Shown here piece by piece: positions 53,910 to 61,714 of a stretch of DNA of 64,000 bases (position 1 is its first letter; each line of letters begins with the position of its first letter). Made by a program: the position numbers and the translations under genes. The notes beneath the pieces are model-generated. The model did not search any database. It saw only the letters and a list, made by a program, of their open reading frames with translations, and was not told the DNA's origin. The stretch comes from Planctomycetota bacterium (GTDB taxonomy: Bacteria > Planctomycetota > MHYJ01 > JACQXL01), in contig JACRIK010000003.1 in NCBI GenBank assembly GCA_016235865.1, forward strand, positions 62,001 to 126,000, in the 5' to 3' direction.

Positions 53910-56900
53910 ATGAAAGAGATGCCTCGCCAATATATAGAATCACGGATAAAATCACTGAGGCGAAAAGTGCGACTTTGGTTCCTGGTCGACGGACTGAGCC
54001 GCCTGATTATCTTTCTCTTGCTATATCTTGCCTTTACTTTCTGGGTTGATTACCTTATCCGCAACCTGCCCGCCCCGTTGCGGCTATGCTTCCTTGCCCT
54101 AACCGTTATTATAACCGTTTGGACATTGATAAATAAAACCATTATTCCTGTTATCCGGCTGAATAAAATGCCGAATGACGCCTTGATATTCCTGATAGAG
54201 AAACAATTCCCCGCCCTAAAGGAGCGCCTGATTAACCTCTGGCAGTTATCAGAAAAGACCATAGCGCCGCAATTGGCTCAAGAAGTAACGCCACTTTCCC
54301 GGTCATTTGATTTTACCAAAATCCTGTTCCCTCACCCGGCGCGCAAATTACTCTTAGGCGCCCTCGCATTATTACTGCTTTCTATTATAGCTGTCACTTT
54401 TTATCCGTCTGAATTAGGCATCTGGGGCAAACGTCTTCTGGGCGGCAACGTCAGCTGGCCCAAGCGCACACTTCTGGCCGTAAAGGTGGCGCCTGATTAT
54501 ACCATTGCCAAAGGCCAGAACCTCTCCGTTATTGCCTGGCCTGCCAAAGGGCCACGCCTGAGCGCTGCATATATAATGACTGAAACAGCCGGAATGCCCA
54601 ATAGCAAATGGGAGCGCATGCTCCTGACCCAGGCCAAAGACCGAAAGGCGGAATTCGCTAGCGCGGTCACTGCGGTGTTCAGATACGACTTCTCAAAGGT
54701 GCAATCTCCATTTCGTTTTATGCTCAAAGGCGGCGACGACCAGACCGATTGGATTGAAATTAAGGTGCTCGACGCTCCCTCGTTGGAAAAAATCTCCGTC
54801 AGTTATGATTATCCTCATTATACCGGCATGGAAAACAAGACCGAAACCGGCGGCAATATCAAGGCGCCGGCCGGCACAAAAGCCACCATTAACGCCGTAT
54901 CTAATACCCTATTGAAGTCCGCTTCATTATTGCTGGATTCCAACCCATTACCTCTGGCAGTGGACAACAATACTTCCATATCCACAACCATCACCGTAGC
55001 CAAAGACTCCAAATATTCGCTCAATTTTGTGGGAACCAACAGCCTCAAGAACCTTGATCCCATCGAATACTCCATAAAATCAATTCCGGACAGCCATCCG
55101 GCTATAAAAGTAGTCGAGCCGTCCAACGAGATTCAATATGTCACGCCGGACGCAGCCGTCCCCCTCAGGGCAATCGTCAACGATGATTACGGAATCTCCG
55201 ACTCGCGTATTATCTATATCCGCAGCGATAGCGCATCAGCGCCTGAATCAGATAACTCCGGCGCCATTACAAATGCGTCCCAAACCTTTTACCGCTACGC
55301 CGGCCCTTTCTCAAATAAAATAGAATTATCCACCGCCTTGGACTTAAAACCCCTTAACCTCAGTGACGGCTTGTATCTAACCTTGAACTTTATCGCCACT
55401 GATAATTGCGAAGTCGCAACGGAGTCCCGATTATTTCGGGACGGATTGTCTTCACCGCAAACCACCACCTCTTCGGATTATTCCCTTATCATCATCAGCA
55501 AACCACAAATGGCCCAAAAAATAGAGGAAGCTATAATCCAGCTCAAGGACGACCTCAAGAAGACCGTCCAGATACAGGAAGCCGCCCGGCAGGCGCCGGA
55601 CATCCAGCCGTCCCTGACCAACCAGCGCCGGGTCACCCAGGAACTCAATAACGCCTCGGCCATGCTGGCCAATATCCTCAAGGATATCAGTATAAACAAG
55701 CTCTTCTCGGCTGACACGACCGACAAGCTCGCTTCGGTCCAGGATACCCTTAGTAAACTGGCCAATGCCAAATCTCCGGCCGTCCAGCAATCGCTGGAAA
55801 AGGCATCGGCGACAAAAGACCCCGGGGACGACCAAATCGCCCGCGCCGAGGCCGAGCCAAAACAGGCGGAAATCGCCGACAACCTCAAAACCACACTCAA
55901 CACACTGGAGCAATGGGAGGACTACCAGGAGGTGATCAATAACGTCCGCGACCTCCTGTCCGAAACCCGCAATCTCTCCGAACGGATAAAAAAGCCGCTC
56001 TCAGATGAACCGTCGTCCCGGGAGCTGGAAAAAGACCGACTTAATGAACAGGCCCAAAACCTCCGCAAGGAATCAGATAACCTCTCCAAAAAGATGGCCC
56101 GCGTGGCGGACAAGCTAAAGGACTCGCATCCCTATTACTCGGACAAACTCAAAACCGGACTGGAAAAACTTCAGGCCGATAATAACCTGAATAACAATCT
56201 CCTTTCACTGCTCTCCGATCTGGCCTCATCACTGGCCGGCCAGGCCATAAATGATGCGGGAAACATCCAAAACTCCTTCTCCGCCCTGCTTGATTTCCTG
56301 GAAGATCGGGTCAGCCCGGAAGAAATCCAGAAGAAACTGGCCGAGCTGAAGAAAATGATGGAGCAAGTCAGCGCATTAAAGAATGAAGAAGAGAAGCTCT
56401 TTAATGATACCGCCGGGGTATTGGACCCGACCGGCCGGATATCGGCCGTGGCCCAGGAACTAGATTCGCTCCTACTCGACCAGAAAGCACTGAAAGAGGT
56501 TACTGCCAAAGCCCTGGCCGAAACATCCGGCGAAAAACTGGACGACATACTCAAGAAACTGGCTGAGGAACAACAATCCTTAAAAGACCAGGCCAAAGCT
56601 ATGGCTGACCGACTGACCCAGGCAAACTCACAACTCAAACCAGCCAACCCGGATGTCCAGGAAGCGGGTAAATCCCTGCAGGCATCATCGGATAAAATGT
56701 CCCAGGCCAACCAAGACATGGCCAAATCCGCCCAGCAGCCGACCGCCGAAAACAAGCAACAATCAACCGAAAAACAAAAAGACGCGCTCCAGGACCTGCG
56801 CCAAGCCAGGGAATCATTGAAGAAATTCCTTAACCGCCAGCTGGCTGAAGAGGAAAAACGTAAGCTGGAACGCCTGGCCAAGCGCCAGAAAGAGATAAAA

Positions 56901-57761
56901 GAGGCCACCGAAAAGGCCGCTAAAGAATCAGACAATGATTCCCGGGAAACACTCCAGGGCGCGGCCCAAAAGATGTCCCAGGCCCAGAATAACCTGTCCG
57001 GCTCCAAACCCCAGGACGCCCAGGAGGACGAACAGGCCGCCCTGGAAGAACTGGAACGGCTCTACGAAACGCTGGCCAATAAAATAGACGAACTGGAACA
57101 GCGCAAGAAACAGGACCAGCTCGAGAAACTGTCCACGATGCTTAAGAACATCCTTGACCCACAGGCCGATATTAATATCCGGACATCAGAAATACTTGAT
57201 AAAGCCGAATTGAATCGCCAGGATGCCCTGGCCCTGAAGAAACTATCGACCGAGCAACTCCACCTGGCGGATAACGCCATGGAAATCAAGAAGAAACTTG
57301 ATGCCGAAAAATCTACGGCCTACTCATATGAAACCAACAATATCCGCGACGAGATGCAAACCGTTGCCAAGTTGCTAGCCGGCCCGTCGCCTAAGGACGA
57401 CTCAAACTATATCCGGGAAATCCAAGCCGACATCATTAAAAAAGGCCGGGAACTGCTGACTGGCCTTAAGACCGAAATGAACAACCGCAAACCACTCCAG
57501 GCCGAAGGACAGGGGATGGATGAGGAAGACAAACTGATTTCCGAACTGGCTGAATTGAAGATGACCAAAACCATACAGGAAGAGATCATCTCCCGGACCG
57601 AGGCGCTCAAAAAGGAACTGCTCAAAGACCCGGATAACCCGGACCCGGCCCTGAATGCCCTGTTACAGCGCCTGTCATCCGAACAGGGCCATCTGGCTGA
57701 AATGATTAAAGAGCTGACTAAACTAATCAAGGAGAAAAAAGCCCGGCACCAAAACCCGTAA
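53910..57761 (+). CDS. DUF4175-like membrane protein with very long coiled coil
   Basis: The 1,283-residue product has two adjacent membrane helices (~33-50 and ~57-75) and a third (~148-168, LLLGALALLLLSIIAVTF). Beta-rich extracytoplasmic domains (~175-500) and a long coiled coil rich in Lys, Glu and Gln (~530-1280) follow. This matches the DUF4175 plan, which is often next to MoxR/BatA-type clusters in Planctomycetes-like genomes. A palindromic repeat is embedded in frame (55421-55441, encoding TESRLFRD). The next gene starts 49 bases downstream. A mechanical or scaffolding envelope role is likely but unproven. Confidence 0.75.
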   Translation: MKEMPRQYIESRIKSLRRKVRLWFLVDGLSRLIIFLLLYLAFTFWVDYLIRNLPAPLRLCFLALTVIITVWTLINKTIIPVIRLNKMPNDALIFLIEKQFPALKERLINLWQLSEKTIAPQLAQEVTPLSRSFDFTKILFPHPARKLLLGALALLLLSIIAVTFYPSELGIWGKRLLGGNVSWPKRTLLAVKVAPDYTIAKGQNLSVIAWPAKGPRLSAAYIMTETAGMPNSKWERMLLTQAKDRKAEFASAVTAVFRYDFSKVQSPFRFMLKGGDDQTDWIEIKVLDAPSLEKISVSYDYPHYTGMENKTETGGNIKAPAGTKATINAVSNTLLKSASLLLDSNPLPLAVDNNTSISTTITVAKDSKYSLNFVGTNSLKNLDPIEYSIKSIPDSHPAIKVVEPSNEIQYVTPDAAVPLRAIVNDDYGISDSRIIYIRSDSASAPESDNSGAITNASQTFYRYAGPFSNKIELSTALDLKPLNLSDGLYLTLNFIATDNCEVATESRLFRDGLSSPQTTTSSDYSLIIISKPQMAQKIEEAIIQLKDDLKKTVQIQEAARQAPDIQPSLTNQRRVTQELNNASAMLANILKDISINKLFSADTTDKLASVQDTLSKLANAKSPAVQQSLEKASATKDPGDDQIARAEAEPKQAEIADNLKTTLNTLEQWEDYQEVINNVRDLLSETRNLSERIKKPLSDEPSSRELEKDRLNEQAQNLRKESDNLSKKMARVADKLKDSHPYYSDKLKTGLEKLQADNNLNNNLLSLLSDLASSLAGQAINDAGNIQNSFSALLDFLEDRVSPEEIQKKLAELKKMMEQVSALKNEEEKLFNDTAGVLDPTGRISAVAQELDSLLLDQKALKEVTAKALAETSGEKLDDILKKLAEEQQSLKDQAKAMADRLTQANSQLKPANPDVQEAGKSLQASSDKMSQANQDMAKSAQQPTAENKQQSTEKQKDALQDLRQARESLKKFLNRQLAEEEKRKLERLAKRQKEIKEATEKAAKESDNDSRETLQGAAQKMSQAQNNLSGSKPQDAQEDEQAALEELERLYETLANKIDELEQRKKQDQLEKLSTMLKNILDPQADINIRTSEILDKAELNRQDALALKKLSTEQLHLADNAMEIKKKLDAEKSTAYSYETNNIRDEMQTVAKLLAGPSPKDDSNYIREIQADIIKKGRELLTGLKTEMNNRKPLQAEGQGMDEEDKLISELAELKMTKTIQEEIISRTEALKKELLKDPDNPDPALNALLQRLSSEQGHLAEMIKELTKLIKEKKARHQNP
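55409..55441 (+). repeat. in-coding GGAGTCCCGA palindrome
   Basis: tgcgaagtcgcaac is followed by GGAGTCCCGATTATTTCGGG (55421-55440), the same 33-base two-hairpin unit as at 25529, 58069 and 58495. Here it is read through within the coiled-coil protein gene. Confidence 0.65.
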
Positions 57762-57809
57762 TACTCTCGCTGTGTCATTCCCGCGAAGGCGGGAATCTAC
57801 TTAGATATT

Positions 57810-58520
57810 ATGACAAAACTAATTTACTTTATATTTATTATCAGCGTCCTCTGCGCCTCAGCGATAAATCCGTTATACCCGGCCGATGACGAAAATATCG
57901 ACGACCTCATAGACAACCTGGACAAAAAACTAAAGCCGGCGCCGGTGGAGGAAAAAACGGATATCATTGACACGCTTGCCAAGGTGGTCGACCTGATGGA
58001 ATCAGCCGAGGACCGGCTTTCATCCGCCAGCAACTGGACGCCAAGCACCAAAACCGATACCGCGACGGCGGAGCCGCAGCGGAGTCCCGATAATCTCGGG
58101 GCCGAGAAAAGACAGCAGGAAGCGTTGGACGAACTCAACAAGCTCTTTGACCAGATCAAGAAACTCCAGTCCGAGGCCAGCCAGAACCTGAAAAAGGTCA
58201 TTGACTCAGCCGTGATTATGGAACCCAAAGGCAGTAGTTCGGGCAAGAAACCCAAGCCTAAACCAAAGCCCAAGCCCCAGCCACAACCCAAGGACAAGTC
58301 CGACCAGGACCCGGCCCCGCGCGCCTATGATGCCAAGGCCGACCTGCCTGACCCCTATACCCCGCGCAAATCCGACGGCAAGAAATGGGGTAACCTACCC
58401 CCCAAACTGCGCGATGAAATCATCCAGTCCGCCCAGGAGGAATTCCTGCCCGAATACCAGGACCGGCTATCCCGCTATTACAAAATCCTGGCCGGCGAAG
58501 CCGATACGGAGTCCCGATAA
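57810..58520 (+). CDS. exported proline/lysine-rich protein
   Basis: The 236-residue product has a signal peptide (FIFIISVLCASAINPLYP), an acidic helical part (~25-60), a helical segment (~95-130), a PKPKPKPKPQPQPK spacer and a C-terminal domain (~185-230) with WGNLPPKLRDEIIQSAQEEF, typical of small proteins that accompany DUF4175 genes. Two copies of the palindromic repeat lie inside it: one in the middle (QRSPDNLGA) and one that supplies the last residues (DTESR) and the stop codon. The native C-terminus was therefore probably longer. Confidence 0.75.
   Translation: MTKLIYFIFIISVLCASAINPLYPADDENIDDLIDNLDKKLKPAPVEEKTDIIDTLAKVVDLMESAEDRLSSASNWTPSTKTDTATAEPQRSPDNLGAEKRQQEALDELNKLFDQIKKLQSEASQNLKKVIDSAVIMEPKGSSSGKKPKPKPKPKPQPQPKDKSDQDPAPRAYDAKADLPDPYTPRKSDGKKWGNLPPKLRDEIIQSAQEEFLPEYQDRLSRYYKILAGEADTESR
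58068..58101 (+). repeat. in-coding GGAGTCCCGA palindrome
   Basis: gcggagccgcagc then GGAGTCCCGATAATCTCGGG (58081-58100). It is translated as QRSPDNLG, a different frame from the copy in the upstream gene. Confidence 0.65.
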
Positions 58521-58528
58521 TTTCGGGG
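58495..58528 (+). repeat. GGAGTCCCGA palindrome forming a gene end
   Basis: gcgaagccgatac then GGAGTCCCGATAATTTCGGG (58508-58527). The TAA within the palindrome is the stop codon of the proline-rich protein. Confidence 0.65.
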
Positions 58529-58560
58529 CGAAGAATAAATAAAATTCCACAGTAATTATC

Positions 58561-58589
58561 TTGACAAGGTGTTTTTTACGGGCTAATCT
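58561..58589 (+). promoter_or_regulatory. promoter of the Cys-rich peptide / radical SAM pair
   Basis: A perfect TTGACA (58561-58566), a 17-base spacer and TAATCT (58584-58589) lie 26 bases before the ATG; AAAGGAGG (58601-58608) is the ribosome site. The pair thus has its own start. Confidence 0.6.
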
Positions 58590-58615
58590 TATTCATAATA
58601 AAGGAGGAACGCCTA

Positions 58616-58927
58616 ATGAAAAAGAATAATGACACCTCTAAAGAAAGGGAATCCATTCTCTCTTCAAAAGGCACCAGACGCGACTTCCTCAAGAAAGCCG
58701 GCAAGGTCACCTTGATATCACTCCTGCCGATTTTCACCTCGGTATTCACGCCGGGTTGCGGCCTGCTTTGCAAGGATTGCTGCACCTCCTGCACGGACAG
58801 TTGTACCGGTTGCACCGGCAGCTGCACCGGCTGCACCAGCAATTGCACCGGTTGCACCTACAGTTGCACGGGTTGCACATCCTGCACATCCTGCACTGGT
58901 TGCATCGGCTGCATCACCCTGAGATAA
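58616..58927 (+). CDS. Tat-exported 17-cysteine peptide, likely radical-SAM substrate
   Basis: The 103-residue product has a twin-arginine motif (TRRDFLKKAG, residues ~21-30) and a hydrophobic stretch (VTLISLLPIFTSVF), then Pro-Gly-Cys, which could be lipidated. From there to the end it is almost only Cys, Thr, Ser and Gly: 17 Cys in about 57 residues, mostly as a seven-residue repeat of the type SCTGCTG, ending CTSCTGCIGC. A SPASM-type radical SAM gene starts 28 bases downstream. It is most likely the precursor of a thioether-bridged or otherwise modified exported peptide. A folded metal-binding (metallothionein-like) protein is the alternative. Confidence 0.8.
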   Translation: MKKNNDTSKERESILSSKGTRRDFLKKAGKVTLISLLPIFTSVFTPGCGLLCKDCCTSCTDSCTGCTGSCTGCTSNCTGCTYSCTGCTSCTSCTGCIGCITLR

Positions 58928-58954
58928 TCAGGCCGGGCCGGACGCGGGAATATA

Positions 58955-60388
58955 ATGAAACTTACAAAGTACCTGGTTAAGTTCGAGAGAAACAATTCGC
59001 TCCTGTTATTAAACAGCGCCACGGTCAGCCCCATCCTCATCGAAAAAGGCAAGAACTACATCCTCAATCTCCTCAAGGACGTCAACCGGATAAAAGACAA
59101 GGACATCCTGGACTTCCTGGCTTTCCACAGAATTATCGTGCCGGATGACGACCCGGAGGAGTACGGCATCAAGGCCGTCCATACCAGCTGTCCGCCCGAA
59201 CGGCCGCATGGTCGGTCCGGCGTCACCCTCTACCTGCTCCTGTCCCAGGGCTGCAACCTGGGCTGCATCTATTGCTACAACGGCGAAGAAACCTACGGCA
59301 CCTCCAAAAAACTTATGATGCCGGATGCGGTGGCCTTCAAGGGCATTGACCTGGTGGCCCAAACCGTGCCTAAGGACCAGGAATTCAGCGTGGTCTTCCT
59401 GGGCGGCGAACCGCTCCTCAACTGGTCACTAGCCAAAAAGGTCGTCCTGCACTGCGAGGACAAGGTCAGAAAGGCCAGGCCGGACCTGAAACTCCGCTAC
59501 CACCTGACTAGCAACCTCTCAATGTTGCCTCCAGACCTGATTAAATGGGGCAAGAAATACCAGTTCACCTTCCTATGCGACATTGACGGCGACCGGAAAA
59601 TCCACAACCTCACCCGGCCTTACAAAGACGGCCGCGGCTCGTATGACAAAATCACGGACAATATCCGAACGCTCACTAAAGGCGGCATCAAGGTCGGACT
59701 GCGCTCGACCGTCACAGTCCACAATATGAATGCCATCAAGCGCATCTCCCGACTCCACAAGAAAATCGGCGGCTCCAGCTCGGCCTTTGTGCCGGTCAAT
59801 GCCATCACCTCGGATGAGGACATCCTGCCAAAGAAGTTACTGCCTAATCCAAACATCGTGGCTAAAGGGTTAAGGGACCTGGTCCGGAGCAACCTATGGG
59901 AAAAGGAAAATCTCTTTCCCTTCAACGAATATCTGGAACGCATCCGGCGCCGGGAACGCAACATGTGGTGCTGCGGCGCGCCCCTGGGCAATACCCCGGT
60001 CCTGGACGTCAACGGCGACATCTACGCCTGCCTCTACCTGGTCGGCATCAAGAAATACCGGCTGGGTAACATCTTCTCCAGGGAAAAATACCCGCGCCAG
60101 TCCGTGGTTAATATGATGATGGACGTCATCAATATCGACAACGCGCCTGAATGCCGGGCCTGCAAACTCCGGTATCTCTGCGGCGGCGGCTGCCCGGTCG
60201 GCCGGCTGATTGTCAAAGGCAACGCCAAGGCAGATAAGGACATCGTCAAATATACCAAAGACGTGGCCTGCAAGGCCAACCAGGCCATGATTGAAGAAGC
60301 CCTGTGGTATTACGCCAAGAAGATAAAAGAGAAACCGGCTAGGCTCAAAGCAGCTCCGAATAAAAGAACCCCTGCGCCTGTATCCTAA
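58955..60388 (+). CDS. radical SAM/SPASM peptide maturase
   Basis: The 477-residue product has an N-terminal ~85-residue winged-helix-like part (VKFERNNSLLLLNSATVSPI), comparable to peptide-recognition domains. The radical SAM core has the cluster motif GCNLGCIYCYNGEE (CxxxCxxC) and VVFLGGEPLLNW. A C-terminal SPASM domain carries many Cys (MWCCGAPLG, DIYACLYL, CRACKLRYLCGGGCPVG, KDVACK) for two auxiliary [4Fe-4S] clusters. This is the plan of enzymes that crosslink or epimerise ribosomal peptides, or make anaerobic sulfatases. No sulfatase is nearby, but a Cys-repeat peptide is, so that peptide is the likely substrate. Confidence 0.9.
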   Translation: MKLTKYLVKFERNNSLLLLNSATVSPILIEKGKNYILNLLKDVNRIKDKDILDFLAFHRIIVPDDDPEEYGIKAVHTSCPPERPHGRSGVTLYLLLSQGCNLGCIYCYNGEETYGTSKKLMMPDAVAFKGIDLVAQTVPKDQEFSVVFLGGEPLLNWSLAKKVVLHCEDKVRKARPDLKLRYHLTSNLSMLPPDLIKWGKKYQFTFLCDIDGDRKIHNLTRPYKDGRGSYDKITDNIRTLTKGGIKVGLRSTVTVHNMNAIKRISRLHKKIGGSSSAFVPVNAITSDEDILPKKLLPNPNIVAKGLRDLVRSNLWEKENLFPFNEYLERIRRRERNMWCCGAPLGNTPVLDVNGDIYACLYLVGIKKYRLGNIFSREKYPRQSVVNMMMDVINIDNAPECRACKLRYLCGGGCPVGRLIVKGNAKADKDIVKYTKDVACKANQAMIEEALWYYAKKIKEKPARLKAAPNKRTPAPVS

Positions 60389-60527
60389 AACAATAGCTCC
60401 TGATTTCCTAGCCTCCTTATAAAAGTATTTCTTCCTGCCTTCGTGTCTTAGTGGCGAAATTATTTGACTTTCGCCCTACCCTTTCTATAATCCTAAGTTT
60501 CCGGTAATCGGTTTAATCGGCTGAATG

Positions 60528-60549
60528 CGCTTAATCCGCTTACGCAATT
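60528..60549. repeat. left arm of inverted repeat around arcC
   Basis: The arm CGCTTAATCCGCTTACGCAATT ends five bases before the arcC ATG. Its inverse with one or two mismatches lies at 61548-61570, directly after the arcC stop. Confidence 0.6.
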
Positions 60550-60554
60550 GACTT

Positions 60555-61547
60555 ATGAAAAAATTAGCCCTGATTGCCTTAGGCGGTAACGCCCTCTTGA
60601 AACCCGGCCAAAAGGGCACCATCAGCGAACTGGAACACAACGCGGCCGAGACCTGCCGGTACCTGCTGCCCTTAATCAAGCACGACTGGCAGATAGTCCT
60701 GACCCACGGCAACGGACCCCAGGTCGGCTCCACCCTGATTCAGCACGAGGCGGCCAAGGACCTGGTTCCGGCCATGCCGCTCGATGTCTGCGTGTCCGAA
60801 ACCCAGGGCTCGCTCGGTTACATCTTCCAGCAGGGCATACTGAACGAACTCCGCCGGAATAAAATCGAGCGCTACGTGGTCACCATGATTACCCAGGTGG
60901 TGGTAGACAGCAAGGACAAGGCCTTCAAGGAACCCACCAAACCCATCGGCCCGTTCTATACCAAGAACCAGGCCGAGGCGCTCAAAGCCGAAAAGAAATG
61001 GACCATGATTGAGGACAGTGGCCGGGGCTTCCGTCGGGTCGTGCCCTCGCCCACCCCGGTCAAGATTATCCAGCGCATCATGATAAAGGAACTGGCCCAG
61101 TCCGGCCATATCGTCATTGCCGTGGGCGGCGGCGGCATCCCCATCTACAAGAAAGCCGATAATGACTACGAAGGCATCGAGGCGGTGGTTGACAAGGACC
61201 TGGCCTCGAGCATCCTGGCCGCGGAAATCAAGGCCGGCATGTTCATTATTCTCACCACTGTCCCTAAGGTCTATATCAACTTCGGCAAAGCCAATCAGCA
61301 GGGCATTGTCCGGATGACCGTATCACAGGCAAAAAAGTATCTGGACGAGAACCAGTTCGGCACCGGCAGCATGAAACCCAAGGTGGAATCGGCCATCAAT
61401 TATCTGGCCAAGATTGACGGCAAGGTCATCATCACCTCAGCCGAGAATTTAGCGGAAGCCATGGAAGGCCGCTCCGGCACGACCATTATATCTGATATAA
61501 AGAAGAAAGAGGATGAGGGTAACTTATTACTGGATTTTAATAAATAG
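60555..61547 (+). CDS. arcC: carbamate kinase
   Basis: Carbamate kinase makes ATP from carbamoyl phosphate and ADP (or the reverse). The 330-residue protein starts IALGGNALLKPGQKG, the family signature, with LTHGNGPQVGS, AVGGGGIPIYKK and VVDKDLASSILA. The length is normal (~310-330). With the adjacent ornithine carbamoyltransferase it forms the last two steps of arginine/citrulline fermentation; arginine deiminase is not in the window. It is closely framed by an inverted repeat. Confidence 0.96.
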   Translation: MKKLALIALGGNALLKPGQKGTISELEHNAAETCRYLLPLIKHDWQIVLTHGNGPQVGSTLIQHEAAKDLVPAMPLDVCVSETQGSLGYIFQQGILNELRRNKIERYVVTMITQVVVDSKDKAFKEPTKPIGPFYTKNQAEALKAEKKWTMIEDSGRGFRRVVPSPTPVKIIQRIMIKELAQSGHIVIAVGGGGIPIYKKADNDYEGIEAVVDKDLASSILAAEIKAGMFIILTTVPKVYINFGKANQQGIVRMTVSQAKKYLDENQFGTGSMKPKVESAINYLAKIDGKVIITSAENLAEAMEGRSGTTIISDIKKKEDEGNLLLDFNK

Positions 61548-61570
61548 AATTGCGTAAGCAGATTAAGCGG
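61548..61570. repeat. right arm of inverted repeat around arcC
   Basis: AATTGCGTAAGCAGATTAAG plus CGG, the inverse of 60528-60549. gattaagcgga words repeat just after (61580-61590). Confidence 0.6.
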
Positions 61571-61603
61571 ATATGACTGATTAAGCGGATGGAAAATCTG
61601 TTT

Positions 61604-61654
61604 ACTTGCTGTTAGACTTTAGTCGTTACAGCAAGTTATCCCGATTTATCGGGG
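61604..61654 (+). repeat. two-hairpin dispersed repeat, copy 5
   Basis: The outer stem ACTTG-CTGTTAG / CGTTACAG-CAAGT (61604-61636) is followed by CCCGAT-tt-ATCGGG (61640-61653). It lies between arcC and argF; this is the shortest copy and has no inner hairpin. Confidence 0.7.
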
Positions 61655-61714
61655 CCAATCCGCAAAATCAGCTTAATCCGTGTACAAATAATTATTATTA
61701 GAAAAGGAGTTTTT

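Noticed and set aside
58616-58927. Plain metallothionein
   Set aside because: Possible from Cys content, but a Tat signal and an adjacent SPASM radical SAM enzyme make a modified exported peptide more likely.
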